From Rutidosis leptorrhynchoides (lineage: Eukaryota; Streptophyta; Magnoliopsida; Asterales; Asteraceae): a stretch of DNA of 64,000 nt. This document shows positions 1-12,877 of the stretch, piece after piece (the stretch's first letter is position 1; every line of letters begins with the position of its first letter). Below the pieces are notes generated by a model that saw only the letters and a program-made list of their open reading frames with translations, had not been told where the DNA came from and ran no database searches. A program made the position numbers and the translations under genes. The stretch covers positions 342,679,501 to 342,743,500 of the forward strand of contig NC_092338.1 in assembly GCF_046630445.1 (NCBI RefSeq), given 5' to 3'.

Positions 1-1544
1 TGTCCTTTCTGCTCAAGGCATCGGCTACCACATTTGCCTTCCCCGGGTGGCAACGAATCTCAAAGTCGTAATCATTCAACAATTCAATCCACCTGCGCTG
101 TCTCATGTTCAGTTGTTTCTGGTTAAATATGTGTTGAAGACTTTTGTGGTCGGTATATATAATACTTTTGACCCCATATAAGTAGTGCCTCCAAGTCTTT
201 AATGCAAAAACAACCGCGCCTAATTCCAAATCATGCGTCATATAATTCTGCTCGTGAATCTTTAATTGTCTAGATGCATAAGCAATTACCTTCGTTCATT
301 GCATTAATACACAACCGAGACCTTGCTTTGAGGCGTCACAATATATCACAAAATCATCATTCCCTTCAGATAATGACAATATAGGTGCTGTAGTTAACTT
401 TTTCTTTAACAATTGAAACACTTTCTCTTGTTCATCTTTCCATTCAAATTTCTTCCCTTTATGCGTTAATGCAGTCAAGGGTTTTCCTATTCTGGAAAAG
501 TCTTGGATGAACCTTCTGTAGTAACCAGCTAGTCCTAAAAACTGGCGTATGTGTTTAGGAGTTTTCGGGGTTTCCCACTTTTCAACGGTTTCAATCTTTG
601 CTGGATCCACCTGAATACCTTCTTTGTTCACTATGTGACCGAGGAATTGAACTTCTTCCAACCAAAATGCACACTTTGAAAACTTAGCGTACAGTTTTTC
701 TTTTCTCAGCAACTCTAGCACTTTTCTCAAATGTTCTTCATGCTCTTGATCATTCCTCGAGTAAATAAGTATGTCATCGATGAAAACAATGACAAACTTG
801 TCAAGATATGGCCCACACACTCGGTTCATGAGGTCCATGAACACAGCTGGTGCGTTAGTCAATCCAAACGGCATAACCTTAAACTTGTAATGACCGTAAC
901 ACGTCCTAAAAGCAGTCTTTGGAATATCATCCTCCTTCACCCGCATTTGATGATATTCAGAACGTAAATCGATCTTCGAATAAACAGACGAGCCTTGTAG
1001 TTAATCAAATAAGTCGTCGATTCTCGGTAGTGGGTAGCGGTTCTTGATGGTAAGTTTGTTCAGCTCTCGGTAGTCGATACACAACCTGAATCTACCATCT
1101 TTCTTCTTGACAAACAAAACAGGTGCTCCCCATGGTGATGTGCTTTGTCAAATGAAACCACGCTCTAAAAGTTCCTGTAACTGACTTTGTAATTCTTTCA
1201 TTTCACTGGGTATGAGTCTGTATAGAGCACGAGCTATTGGTGCAGCTCCTGGTACAAGGTCTATTTGAAATTCAACGGATCGATGTGGGGGTAATCCCGG
1301 TAATTCTTTCGGAAATACATCGGGAAATTATTTTGCGACGGGAACATCACTGATGTTCTTTTCTTCAGGTTTAACTTCCTCGATGTGTGCTAGATTGACG
1401 TAACAACCTTTTCTTATTAGTTTTTGCACCTTCAAACTACTAATAAGATTTAATTTCGCGTTGTTCTTTTCTCCGTACACCATTAAATGTTTTCCTTTTT
1501 CACGCATAATGCGAATAGCATTTTTTGTAACAAACGACCTCTGC
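1..1544 (-). pseudogene. Ty3/gypsy pol remnant (RT-RNase H), element D
   Basis: Decayed reverse transcriptase and RNase H of a Ty3/gypsy element, read on the minus strand and running off the left edge within RNase H. The stretch 296-946 is open and shows the RT core: the catalytic FIDDIL motif, the FGLTNAP segment, the thumb/connection region and the start of RNase H ([15 protein letters not shown]). Stop codons break the frame near 295, 1000, 1148, 1330 and 1545, each where element E at the right end of the window has a sense codon, so the copy is dead. The protein is nearly the same as that of element E, so D and E belong to one family. Family assignment is firm; activity is excluded by the stops. 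Confidence 0.9.
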
Positions 1545-2635
1545 TCATACCTTCTTCAACCAGTCCATGCCAATTATTACATCAAAACTCCCTAACTCGA
1601 CTGGTATTAAATCAATCTTAAATGTTTCATCACCCAGTTTAATTTCTCTATCCCGACATATATTATCTGCTGAAATTAATTTACCATTTGCTAATTCGAG
1701 TAAAAATTTATTATCCAAAGGCGTCAATGGGCAACTTAATTTAGCACAAAATTCTCTACTCATATAGCTTCTATCCGCACCCGAATCAAATAAAACATAA
1801 GCAGATTTATCGTCAATAAGAAACGTACCCGTAACAAGCTCCGGGTCTTCCTGTGCTTCTGCCGCATTAATATTGAAAACTCTTCCACGGCCCTGTCCAT
1901 TAGTATTCCCCTGATTCGGGCAATTTCTAATAATGTGGCCCGGTTTTCTACATTTATAACAAACAGCGTTGGTATTACTTGCTCCGACACTATTCGTTTC
2001 GGCATTACTTGTTCCGATATTATTTGTTCCTTTAGTTCTATTAAACTTTGGTCCGTAGACCTCACACTTTGTCGCACTATGACCATTTATTTTACACCTA
2101 TTGCAAAATGTCGTGCAAAACCCCTGATGATTTTCTTCACACCTATGACATGACTGTTTTTGGTTTTTGTTGTCGTTGTTGTTATTGAGGTTGTTATTGG
2201 AATTGTTATTGTTGTTGAAACGGTTGTTGTAGTCGTTGTTGTTATTGGGATGTTTGTTGTAGTTATTGTTAGGATTGCGGTTATTGTTGCGATTGTTGTT
2301 GCGGTTATTGGGATAGTTGTTGCGATTGTGGTTGTAATTGTTGTTGTTGTTGTACTGGTGACTCTTGTCACTGTTTTCCTCCCACTTCCTCTTGAGTTGT
2401 TTCGTGTTGGCTTCTTCGGCCTCCTGCTCTTTAATTCTTCCATCCATCTGATTTATGAGTTTATGAGCCATTCAACTTGCCTTCTGTATAGAAGCGGGCT
2501 CGTGTGAACTCACATCTTCTTGAATCCTTACTGGTAACCCTTTTACAAACGCGTCGATCTTCTCTTCTTCATCTTCGAATGCTCCCGGACACAATAAGCA
2601 CAATTCTGTGAATCGTCGTTCATATGTGGTAACTT
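1545..2635 (-). pseudogene. gag C-terminus, nucleocapsid and protease, element D
   Basis: Open from about 2471 to 1545 (308 codons). In order: the end of the capsid region, a long Asn-rich linker, Cys/His zinc knuckles (one is [14 protein letters not shown], the standard CX2CX4HX4C), then an aspartic protease with the DSGADRS active-site motif and the IIGMDWL segment typical of gypsy proteases. Upstream, 2472-2635 still aligns by eye with the gag of element E (the RRFTEL capsid region), but the match stops near 2635, so the amino half of gag and the 5' end are gone. The overlapping Thr-, Ile- and Val-rich frames here are shadows of the Asn codon repeats. Confidence 0.85.
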
Positions 2636-2793
2636 CACTCGTGCTCTTCGAGTAATCGAATTATATTATCCATATTACTCAACAGTAATAAAACTCTATT
2701 TATCAGCTCATATTCGTTATGAAAACATTTTTATTGTTAGCCATGACGACCACAATCAAATTTTGGGACGAAATTTCTTTAACGGGTAGGTAC
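2636..2793 (+). mobile_element. 3' end of an internal region with polypurine-type tract
   Basis: The plus strand carries a block ending in AATTTTGGGACGAAATTTC followed by TTTAACGGGTAGGTAC directly before an LTR start. The same arrangement precedes the LTRs at 8178 (plus) and 21585 (minus), so this is the tail of an internal region adjoining a 3' LTR. Only about 160 bases remain, joined to an oppositely oriented gag piece on the left; the junction is a rearrangement or deletion. No coding capacity. Confidence 0.6.
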
Positions 2794-4858
2794 TGTGATG
2801 ACCCGGGAATTTCCGACCAAATTTAAACTTAATTTATTATGATTTTGACATGATAAGCAAAGTCTATTTAATTAAATCTTAAAATCTTTGAACTGTTTAC
2901 ATAGATTCATTTTACCTTTGATTGTTCCTTCGATTCACGAACAATTACTGGTAAATAAATAAGTACATATCTAAATATGTATATATAAAAATGATAACTT
3001 GAAATATAATTTAAAATTACTAAATTTTTATAATTATTGTTATTAAACAACTATTTATCACTATCATTAATATTATTATTATTAATAACATTATTAACAT
3101 TATTATTAATAAATATCATTATACTTGATATTAAAAATTTTATTATTATTATTAGTATTATTAATAATATTAAAAGTATTATTATTATTATTATTAATAT
3201 ATTTATACATACTGATTATTAATAATAAACAAACATATCGATAATTATAAATTGTTAGCAATCTTTATCTAACTTTATAGGATTTTGTCTCTAATCTAAT
3301 TACATGTCGTGAATCATTCACAATAAAAACAAAGTCAGTTACTGATTGCAATCTTACAAATTGAAATTATGTACATACACTGTGCCTAATTGATTCCTTA
3401 CTATGTTTTTTGTTTCCTTTCTATCCATTCATAGGATCTGGTAAAGAAATATATATACATAGTACACACATACATAACCAAAACACTAGATAACTTCCTT
3501 CTTCTGTTTGTGACACCCGACGACAATTCCATCACCACTAGAGCACCTCATCCACCACTTCCACCACCATAACCTCCATCTTGAAATTCCATGTAATCCA
3601 TTTAAAAAACGTGAACCATCACCACACTCTCGCGTTTATGTTTCTTCGAAAACAACCATACATCACCACCCTCGTGATTTTCTTTTTCTAACATTATCAC
3701 CACCTGCAACAGCAGGTTCCCTGCTGTTTGAACGTCACCCAAAACATGTTCAGGGACTCTCCACAATCCTAATGTGTTTTTATTACTATTTCTAATTGAT
3801 TTCCATATGTAAACCACCACTTGTCACTCCTACTTCTAAAACGTGTTCTCTGTTTCAAACATCACATAAACCATCACCAAGACATCACCAAAACTAAACC
3901 ATTTGATTTGGTCAAGACTTAAACTACTGCTCGGAACCATCTTTCGTTTACAACTAGCATCAAACCCTTCTACTGCTACCAAAGTATGGTACTGCTTCTG
4001 CTTGTACCTGTTTATATTTCGATGGTAACCCACGACCCGAACACCTCTTATGTACAGCTATTCCTCTTCTACTTCTGTTCATTGCTCGATCAGCCCCAGC
4101 CAAAACACCACCGAACCAATGATTAACTAACTGTTTCTGTTTTCTGATTTACTATTCGAAATAAATGATTTAACAAAACCTGCAAATACTTCCTGTTTTC
4201 TCTTCAGTTTACAATCAAATACCATACAATTTAACTTGTTGCTCTGATTTAACCTGTTACTTCGATTTCTAATTTTGAATCTGTTCATATCCAAACCAAC
4301 CCCAAACCTAATTAAAATAAAAACAAGTGTCTGTTTGGTCATCTTGTTGCTAATATCGAACAGTCCATGAGAACACCACAAATAAAACCTACTGTAAGTT
4401 CCTTCTACTACTCCCTATTAATATTCGAATAATTATCAAACTAAATTTAATTCCTAAGATACGATAAATGCTATAATTCAACAAAAACATAAAATTGTAA
4501 CTATGTATGTAATTTCAGTTACACAACTCAGTCGAACTAGTAGGAACCGTAGTATACGAATTAATTATAGATAAATCGAATTATGTACATAGATCCTTGA
4601 TTTAGACATCTCGATTGCAACAGAAAATCAAATCCTGCGATGGTTGCTGAAGATTGATGATGACGATTGAAGTTGATGAATCAAGGACTACTTTACATCG
4701 ATGATTGTCGTTTGATTGATTGAGCTGTGATGAATCGAATATACCCTAAACCAGGATGTTGTTTTTCCTTTGCGTTTTTTTTCCTGGTGTCTCGATCTGT
4801 TTGAGCCGATAAGTTTCCACTCTTTATTAGGTAGAATTATTACTTTTATAATTATTAC

Positions 4859-4859
<1 letters not shown>

Positions 4860-4933
<74 letters not shown>

Positions 4934-4960
4934 CATTATTATTATATTATTATTATTACT
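4860..4960. repeat. (ATT)n microsatellite in an LTR
   Basis: About 30 nearly uninterrupted ATT triplets inside the LTR. The long poly-Ile ORFs on both strands come from this repeat and are not genes. Confidence 0.95.
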
Positions 4961-5532
4961 ATTATTATTATGATTATTAATCATTGTTATTAGAAATAAG
5001 TTAATTATTATTGTTATCATCATTGACACAATTAAATATTATTATCATTATTGTTATTACTAAAGGTTATCATTAAGTATTAGGAGTATTATTAATTTTA
5101 TTAGTATTAACTTAGGTATTATGATTATGATTACGATTATTATTAATACTTGAAAACAATACAAATTAAAAAAAAAACATTAGTATTAGTATCATTTTTA
5201 TTATTATTAGTATTATTATAAACATAAGTATCATTGTTAACAATATCATTTTTAGTATTAGTATTGTCATTATTAATAAAGTTATTATTATTATTATTAG
5301 TAGTAAATCATTATTTTCAAAATTATCATTTTAACAAATAAATATTTTGTATATAAAAATATACTTATTACATATACTATAACTATATTGATATTACATA
5401 TACGATATATATTAAACCTAATAACATTGTTTACATAAATATTTACATATAACAAATTTTTGGATTCAATATAATACTAATTATATAGATATATATGTAT
5501 TAGTATAACTATATGTATAAATATTAATATAT

Positions 5533-5534
<2 letters not shown>

Positions 5535-5620
<86 letters not shown>
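5535..5620. repeat. (TA)n microsatellite in an LTR
   Basis: About 40 TA dinucleotides in a row, inside the LTR at 2794-6631. Similar TA runs occur at 7057-7150, 7302-7332, 52495-52535 and 55350-55405, all within LTR or LTR-derived sequence. Confidence 0.95.
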
Positions 5621-5621
<1 letters not shown>

Positions 5622-6631
5622 CCTTTGAAATAACAAATATATCACTAAATTAAATAAGTAATATACATAAACTAGTTTGATTTTTATTACATGTTAATTA
5701 TATGTATTAATAAATATAACTGATATAGGTTCGTGAATCCGAGGCCAAACCCTACATTGTTCAGTTGATCAATATTGTCATATGTATTTTTACTACAAAA
5801 TACATTAGGTGAGTTTCATTTGCCTTTTTACCCTTTATATTTTTGGGCTGAGAATACATGCGCAATTTTTATAAATGTTTTACGAAATAGACACAAGTAA
5901 TCAAAACTACATTATATGGTTGAATGATCGAAGCCGAATATGCCCCTTTTTGCTTGGTAACCTAAGAATTAGTAAACCGATCTACTAATTGACGTGAATC
6001 CTAAAGATAGATCTATTGGGCCTAACAAACCCCATACAAAGTACCGGATGCTTTAGTACTTCGATTGTTGTTTTTATCATGTCTGAAGGATTTCCCAGAA
6101 TGATAGGGGATATTCTTATATGCATCTTCCTAATGTCGGTTACCAGGTGTTCACCATATGAATGATTATTTTTGTCTCTATGCATGAGACGTATATTTAT
6201 GAGAAATGAAAATCTTATGGTCTATTAAAATGATGGAAATGATTATTTATGTTAAACTAATGAACTCACCAACCTTTTGGTTGACACTTTAAAGCATGTT
6301 TATTCTCAGGTATGAAAGAAATCTTCCGCTGTGCATTTGCTCATTTTAGAGATATTAGTTGGAGTCATTCATGACATATGTCAAAAGATGTTGCATTCGA
6401 GTCATTGAGTTCATCAAGATTATTATTAAGTCAATTATAGTTGAATATATTATGAAATGGTATGCATGTCGTCAACTTTCGATGTAATAAAAGTTTGTCT
6501 TTTAAAAACGAATGCAATGTTTGTAAAACTGTATCATATAGAGGTCAAGTACCTCGCGATGTAACTAACTATTGTGAATCGTTTGTAATCGATATGGACT
6601 TTGTCCGGATGGATTAAGATGGGTCGCTTCA

Positions 6632-7817
<1,186 letters not shown>

Positions 7818-8141
7818 GCTTACAGACTCAAACTGCCACAAGCACTCAGTGGAATACAGGACACTTTCCATGTGTCCAACTTGAAGAAATGCCTAGCTAA
7901 CGAGAACTTGGTGATTCTTTTAGAGGAACTGCGTATCGATGACAAACTTCATTTTATTGAGGAACCTGTCGAGATCATGGACCGTGAGGTCAAACGCTTA
8001 AAGCAGAGTAACATTCCTATCGTTAAGGTTCGATGGAATGCACGAAGAGGACCAGAGTTCACATGGGAACGTGAAGATCAGATGAAGCAAAAGTACCCGC
8101 AACTGTTTCCGGAAGGAACTACTTCAGTTGACGATCACTAA
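7818..8141 (+). pseudogene. Chromovirus integrase C-terminus with chromodomain
   Basis: Last ~107 codons of a gypsy polyprotein. Order seen: the tail of the integrase (TFHVSNLKKCL, a motif standard in plant chromovirus integrases), then a chromodomain-like module with the VEIMDREVKRLKQ, IPIVKVRWN and EFTWEREDQM segments, ending in a TAA stop. Chromodomains of this class steer integration to heterochromatin. The 5' side is cut by the inverted LTR at 7817; the 3' side leads through a polypurine-type tract straight into the LTR at 8178, so this is the end of that element. Belongs to the Tekay/Del-type chromoviruses by architecture. Confidence 0.85.
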
Positions 8142-8177
8142 AATTTCGGGACAAAATTTTCAATAACAGGTGAGTAA
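8142..8177 (+). other. Polypurine-type tract before 3' LTR
   Basis: AAAATTTCGGGACAAAATTTTC followed by a purine-rich stretch ending GGTGAGTAA directly before TGTAACAACCC. This is the usual plus-strand priming area of plant chromoviruses; compare 2760-2793 and 21586-21625. Confidence 0.65.
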
Positions 8178-11100
8178 TGTAACAACCCTACTTTTTCCGT
8201 CACTTCCGATAACTATCTGTTAGTTGTTTTAACGGCAATTACTTGACTTTTATGTGTTTAAGTGTATTAAATGCATACTTAATCCTTGGAGAGTTACGTG
8301 AATTAATATGGGTTAATATTAATTAATAAATATATTTTGAATAATGAAATACGATAAAAACGCAACGGTTTGAATAACTGCAAAAACTACTTTTCGAGTA
8401 ACGAAACGCTCGGGTTTATTTTAATAATTATTTTAATAATTATTAACTTTGAAAAATATTTAATTTATTTAGTATTTTAATGAATTAAACTTATTGGTTG
8501 CGTTTTAACAATCGGTTTAGCGTTTCGGGCCTTCGGTACGTTTAAACGGCACTTGAGACGGAGCACGAGTACACACTTTTGGACAACACGAGTCTGGGAG
8601 GCACCCCATGGGCCCATTCGGCCAACCACCCCCGATCCTACCCCTTTAATTTCTATTTTGGGCTTGCTAGTTAACTAGTAGATACTTGAGGCCCTAATTT
8701 AAATTGCTAGATAATAACACTGCATCAAATAAACCCCTAAAACCTAATTCAGTTGCCGGGTATCTCTCTTCTCTCTACCCCATTGTCGATCAAACCTACC
8801 ACCATAACACCACAAAATTTTCACTTTTAGATTAAACCTTCAACACAAACATTGCAATTCACATCGATAGCTACGCGTTGGTGTAAACAATTTAGAGATC
8901 TAAGGTATAATTCTATAAACCCTAATTGATATAAAACTAATTTTGTTGATGTTTGATAGTGTAAGATGTCTATTTCTCAAGTCTATATGCGTTATTGTTA
9001 ATTGCTTGCGTTAATTCGATTGTTTGATGTGATTAGGGTTAATCCCGAATTTTTTTGCATGGTTACAGAAACTTAAATTTATTGAATGTTAAATATTATT
9101 ACACATTTGGAATCCTCTCAAAAAGTTAATAATTTTAGGCTTTGGAGTTGCGTATTTTTGTTACCGTATGTGTAAGTTATGATTAAATGAAGTTTTGTTG
9201 ATGAATCTGTGATTTATTCGAATTCTGGAAAAATGTGCATGGAATTGAGTTGTATACTGATCATAAATGTGTAGATAATTAAAAAACACTCAATTTAGAC
9301 TAGGATATCATGCTAATTGGTGTTGTAATGCTCACGTTATGCTTAATCGAACGTTCATGACAAAACTGATTTGCTCGGTAATTTAAAATAAATTCTAAAA
9401 GCTATTTAAGATGGGATATTGAATCAAATATTTGCATATATGGAAAATTCATATGTTTTAGATAACTTTTCATCTAGGCCTTGTGTTATATAGATTGGTA
9501 TAGCTTGCGTAATGTGTGTGCGAAAACGATAACCTGTATTCTGTCCAAATCTGCTACGTATGCACCTTTAGCTCTATAAGTTTATTTTTGCATGGTTTGA
9601 AAACTTTATCTTCTGGATATCAAATACAATATGATATGTGACCAAATTCTAGTTTATAGCTAACCTTGAAACCTAATACATTATGTACAATAAGGCCATA
9701 GTTTTGATAGCTACTGAATTGTGCTGAAACGGAACATCTAACATGCATGAATAAACTGTACCAAATGGCTAAATAAAAATTCCTCATATTTTGATATGTG
9801 GTAATTTGACTTGTCCTTAAACCATGGCCGCTGACCTTGCTTGAATTGCATACTCCTAACTCCGGTTATGACCATTTTGAGATTGATGCGCAGATTGAAA
9901 CTGATTTCGTGTAACGTGTTTTATGAAAATGATTATGTGTTTCATGTGAAGACTATAATTTTGATCTCATGAATGGTTATAGGTTAAATAATGATTAATT
10001 ACATGTCTTAAGTGGTACTTGATTGTCATATGCTCATACGTGTCTTAGTTGCACACTACTTGACATGCGGTATGACAATGAAGTCGGAAATTAATGAAAC
10101 TTGAAACTGAATTGAATGACATGAACCAAGTTTGACTACTTTGACCAACATTTGACATGAACCTACTGATATGTTGACATTGGTTGACCACTTTGACCAA
10201 GTTTGACTTTTGTTTGACTTTGTTTGACTTTCTTAACTTGCATGAACTAGTTGACTATGTGTTGACTTCTAATTTGAAACGCGTCGAGTCTGAGCAATAG
10301 GATAACTTACCCTATGAAACCACTATTGTATAAGACATAAATATTGACCAACCTAAATACGTATACTTAGGTTGCATTACTCGGCAGTAAAGCGTACAAG
10401 TTATTTCGCTTACTTTTCATTCCGAGCTTTTCAAAGGTGAGTCTACAGTCCCGCTTTTTACATATTTTTAGGGATGAGAATACACGTTGATCACATTTAC
10501 ATTTTTACAAATGCTTTTATGTTTGACACGAGCACTATTATACATATTAAGTTTTGTTCACAAAGCCCCTAACTTGAATACTTTATTGCCTTCGGGTAAG
10601 CACAATTTAGATGGACGGATTTGTTAGGTTAGACAAACCTCACCCTACTATAACTGTGGTGCATTTACTTTGAACTTCATGTATACTCGAACAAGTGTAT
10701 ACAGTTTTATGGGGTAAAGGATAAGTGTAGTTTATACTATACGCATGTCTTTATGCTAGTATTCAAGTGCTCAAGGATTATGCACATTTTGCAACATTGG
10801 GTTGTGCTTATTGAAATCTCGTGGTAAAATGCAAATGAACTATTTTTCTGAATAATGTTTTTCAGATACTATTTTACGTTACTTAAAACTGTGGTTTACA
10901 AACAAGAGAAATAAAACTAGACATACTAATATGTACAAAAAATTGAAACGAAACTATTTTTGATGTCACACACAGTTGAAACTTGACATCGCTGATTACA
11001 AACAGTTTAACACTTAACATTGATGTATGAAAACTTTTGACATTAAACATTGGTGGTTTTTATACTGATAAATGTTTACTGACTTCTGAACACTGATTTT

Positions 11101-11356
11101 CGGATACCGAATTCTGATAAATGATTATGATAACTGATTGGTCGATAAATGAATTTTAGAAACTGTTTTATGAAACATACGATGAACTATTTGTTCAAAC
11201 CTGTAGATTCACTCAACATTATTGTTGATCCGTTTTGCGTATTATTTCTCAGGTATTAGTTGCTTCCGTTGTAGAACATTGCTGTTACATAGAAGTCAAG
11301 TCAAGCACTGGGACCATAGTTAACATTACGTTAATGGATTTTGACGGGGTGTTATA
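8178..11356 (+). mobile_element. 3' LTR of plus-strand chromovirus, about 3.2 kb
   Basis: Starts TGTAACAACCCTACTTTTTCC right after the polypurine tract and probably ends at GGGGTGTTATA (11356), read as a mutated GTTACA end. The last ~150 bases show the pattern seen at the ends of the other LTRs (TTTCTCAGGTA...GCTTCCGTTGTAG). It holds a CT-rich, CACCA-rich stretch (8760-8830) and a dense cluster of TTGAC motifs (10130-10268). No ORF of note. The right end is inferred by comparison, not proven by a second copy. Confidence 0.65.
10130..10268 (+). promoter_or_regulatory. Cluster of TTGAC (W-box-type) motifs
   Basis: Eleven TTGAC cores in under 140 bases, most followed by C or T, giving the W-box TTGACY bound by WRKY factors. 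A shorter GTCAA cluster lies in both B LTRs (about 13885-13925 and 30525-30560). Function as an enhancer is inferred from the motif only. Confidence 0.4.
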
Positions 11357-11847
11357 AAGACTCACTTTCACAAAACTTAACTAAAACACCCATTTAGACA
11401 CTGATTTGATCACGAAATCAAACAAACTTTACCTTGTTAGAATCACAACAATATAAGGAACGATTTGACACTATAATCAAGCTTCAATTCGAGTCAAATG
11501 ATTTAGGGCTTGAGATGGTGAAGATGAAGATAGTAGGTGTTTAGTGAAGTGAAATGACGTTTCTAGAACCCTCTCACTAGCATGCAGTGTTTTGTTAGGT
11601 TAAAACACAATACCCCATCACACACGAGTATTTACCAGTTATCTGATATCTTTCGTACTTAATTTGAATGCCCCAACGGAGTCCAAATTAAGTAAACGAA
11701 CATGTTCTGTGACCCTTGCCACAAACTGGTCTTAACCAAATAATAAAATAACACTAAACATTTAATTAAAATATAGGCATAAATAACCACATAATTATAA
11801 GGGCAATAAAGTCATCTTACATCTAAACCCAATATGAGGATGTTACA
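11357..11847 (-). mobile_element. Partial 3' LTR of element A
   Basis: On the minus strand this starts TGTAACATCCTCATATTGGG just after the pol stop of element A and a purine-rich GGTGGATGGATTT. About 490 bases remain before the plus-strand LTR at 8178-11356. About 320 bases of the same LTR recur at 36193-36513, also minus, which is the expected place for the 5' LTR of A. Confidence 0.7.
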
Positions 11848-11859
11848 AATCCATCCACC

Positions 11860-12877
11860 TTAAGAAGATTCCATCCTCAGAATCTGGTCACTGTCAAACA
11901 GATGAGGATAACGAGCCTTCATCAGCTCTTCGGCCTCCCACGTAAGGTTCGATCCTAAACTATGTTTCCACTCAACAAGCACCATATGGATCTCTTTCTT
12001 TCTTAATTTTGTCACCTTTCTTTCGACAATCCTAACCGGTTCTTCAACTAACTTTTGATTCAAGTCCACCCTCAAATCACTTACGGAACCAGCTGCGTCT
12101 CATCATCAACCTTACACTTTCTAAGATAACATACGTTGAATGTGTTGTGAATCCCTGTTAACTCTGTCTGGAGCTCTAACACAACCGTCAGATCACTAAC
12201 CCTCTGAATAATCTTGAACGACCCAATATATCTCGGAGCTAATTTACCCCGCTTACCAAACCTAATAACTCCTTTTCACGGCGAAACTTTCAAGTAAACA
12301 CGATCCCCGACCTCAAAGTTTACCGGACTTCTACGTGGATCAACATACATTTTCTGTCTATCACGCGCCGCTTTCAACTTTTCACATGCTATCGCTACCT
12401 TTTTTGCTGTTATCTGAACTATTTCTGGACCTGTAAACTGTTTCTCACCTGCTTCTAGGCAACAAGTCGGCGTTCTACATTTGCAACCATACAACATCTC
12501 ATAAGGCGGCATACCAATACTCGAATGGTACGTATTGTTGTAGGCGAACTCGATCAAAGGTAGATGTACATCCCAAGGACCACCGTACTCTAACACGCAG
12601 GACCTAAGCATATCCTCTAGTGTCTGTATTATACGTTCACTTTGACCGTCAGTCTGCGGGTGATATGCTGTACTCAGATTCACCCTCGTTCCCAAACTTC
12701 TCTGTAAACTATTCCAAAAATTAGACACAAATCTAGAATCTCTGTCAAATACAATAGACAACAGAACCCCATGTCAACTAACTATTTCTTTCAAATACAA
12801 CTCTGCTAAAGTACTCAACGAAGCTGTTTCTTTTGTTGCTAAGAAGTGTGCACTCTTCGTCAGTCGATCGACAATTA
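11860..12877 (-). pseudogene. Integrase core C-part and chromodomain, element A
   Basis: 3' part of the pol gene of element A. Stretch 12276-12761 is open and holds the integrase core ([22 protein letters not shown], then the EFAYNNTYHSSI segment) and the start of the C-terminal domain (GDRVYLKVSP). Stretch 11860-12075 encodes the chromodomain (EEPVRIVERKV, VEWKHSLGSNLTWEAEE) and the stop. The frame is broken between 12075 and 12276. The gene continues upstream at 31878, beyond element B, which is inserted exactly between codons of the integrase core with a 5-bp duplication. Once intact, the enzyme would join element DNA into chromatin; this copy is dead. Confidence 0.88.
12873..12877. other. 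Target-site duplication of element B (left)
   Basis: AATTA immediately left of the B LTR start; the same AATTA lies immediately right of the other B LTR at 31873-31877. Confidence 0.9.

Larger units (their letters stand above)
2794..6631 (+). mobile_element. Long gypsy LTR (3' LTR), about 3.8 kb
   Basis: Starts TGTGATGACCCGG and ends GGGTCGCTTCA, with TG...CA ends. It is preceded by a polypurine-type tract, so it is a 3' LTR in plus orientation. The last 900 bases match by eye the ends of the LTRs at 49401-53643 and 55477-58730, including the shared stretch TTCTCAGGTA...CTTCCGCTGTGC. The middle holds a CACCACC-rich stretch (3520-3600) and long ATT and TA microsatellites. Small ORFs here are repeat shadows. 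No primer-binding site follows it, as expected for a 3' or solo LTR. Confidence 0.8.

Noticed and set aside
4688..5029. Poly-Ile ORFs on both strands
   Set aside because: Translations of an (ATT)n microsatellite.
8178..11847. One single 3.67-kb LTR
   Set aside because: Both ends look like LTR starts; the left end follows a plus polypurine tract and the right end follows a minus pol stop, and 11200-11356 looks like a plus LTR end. Treated as two LTRs meeting, with the alternative noted as a finding.
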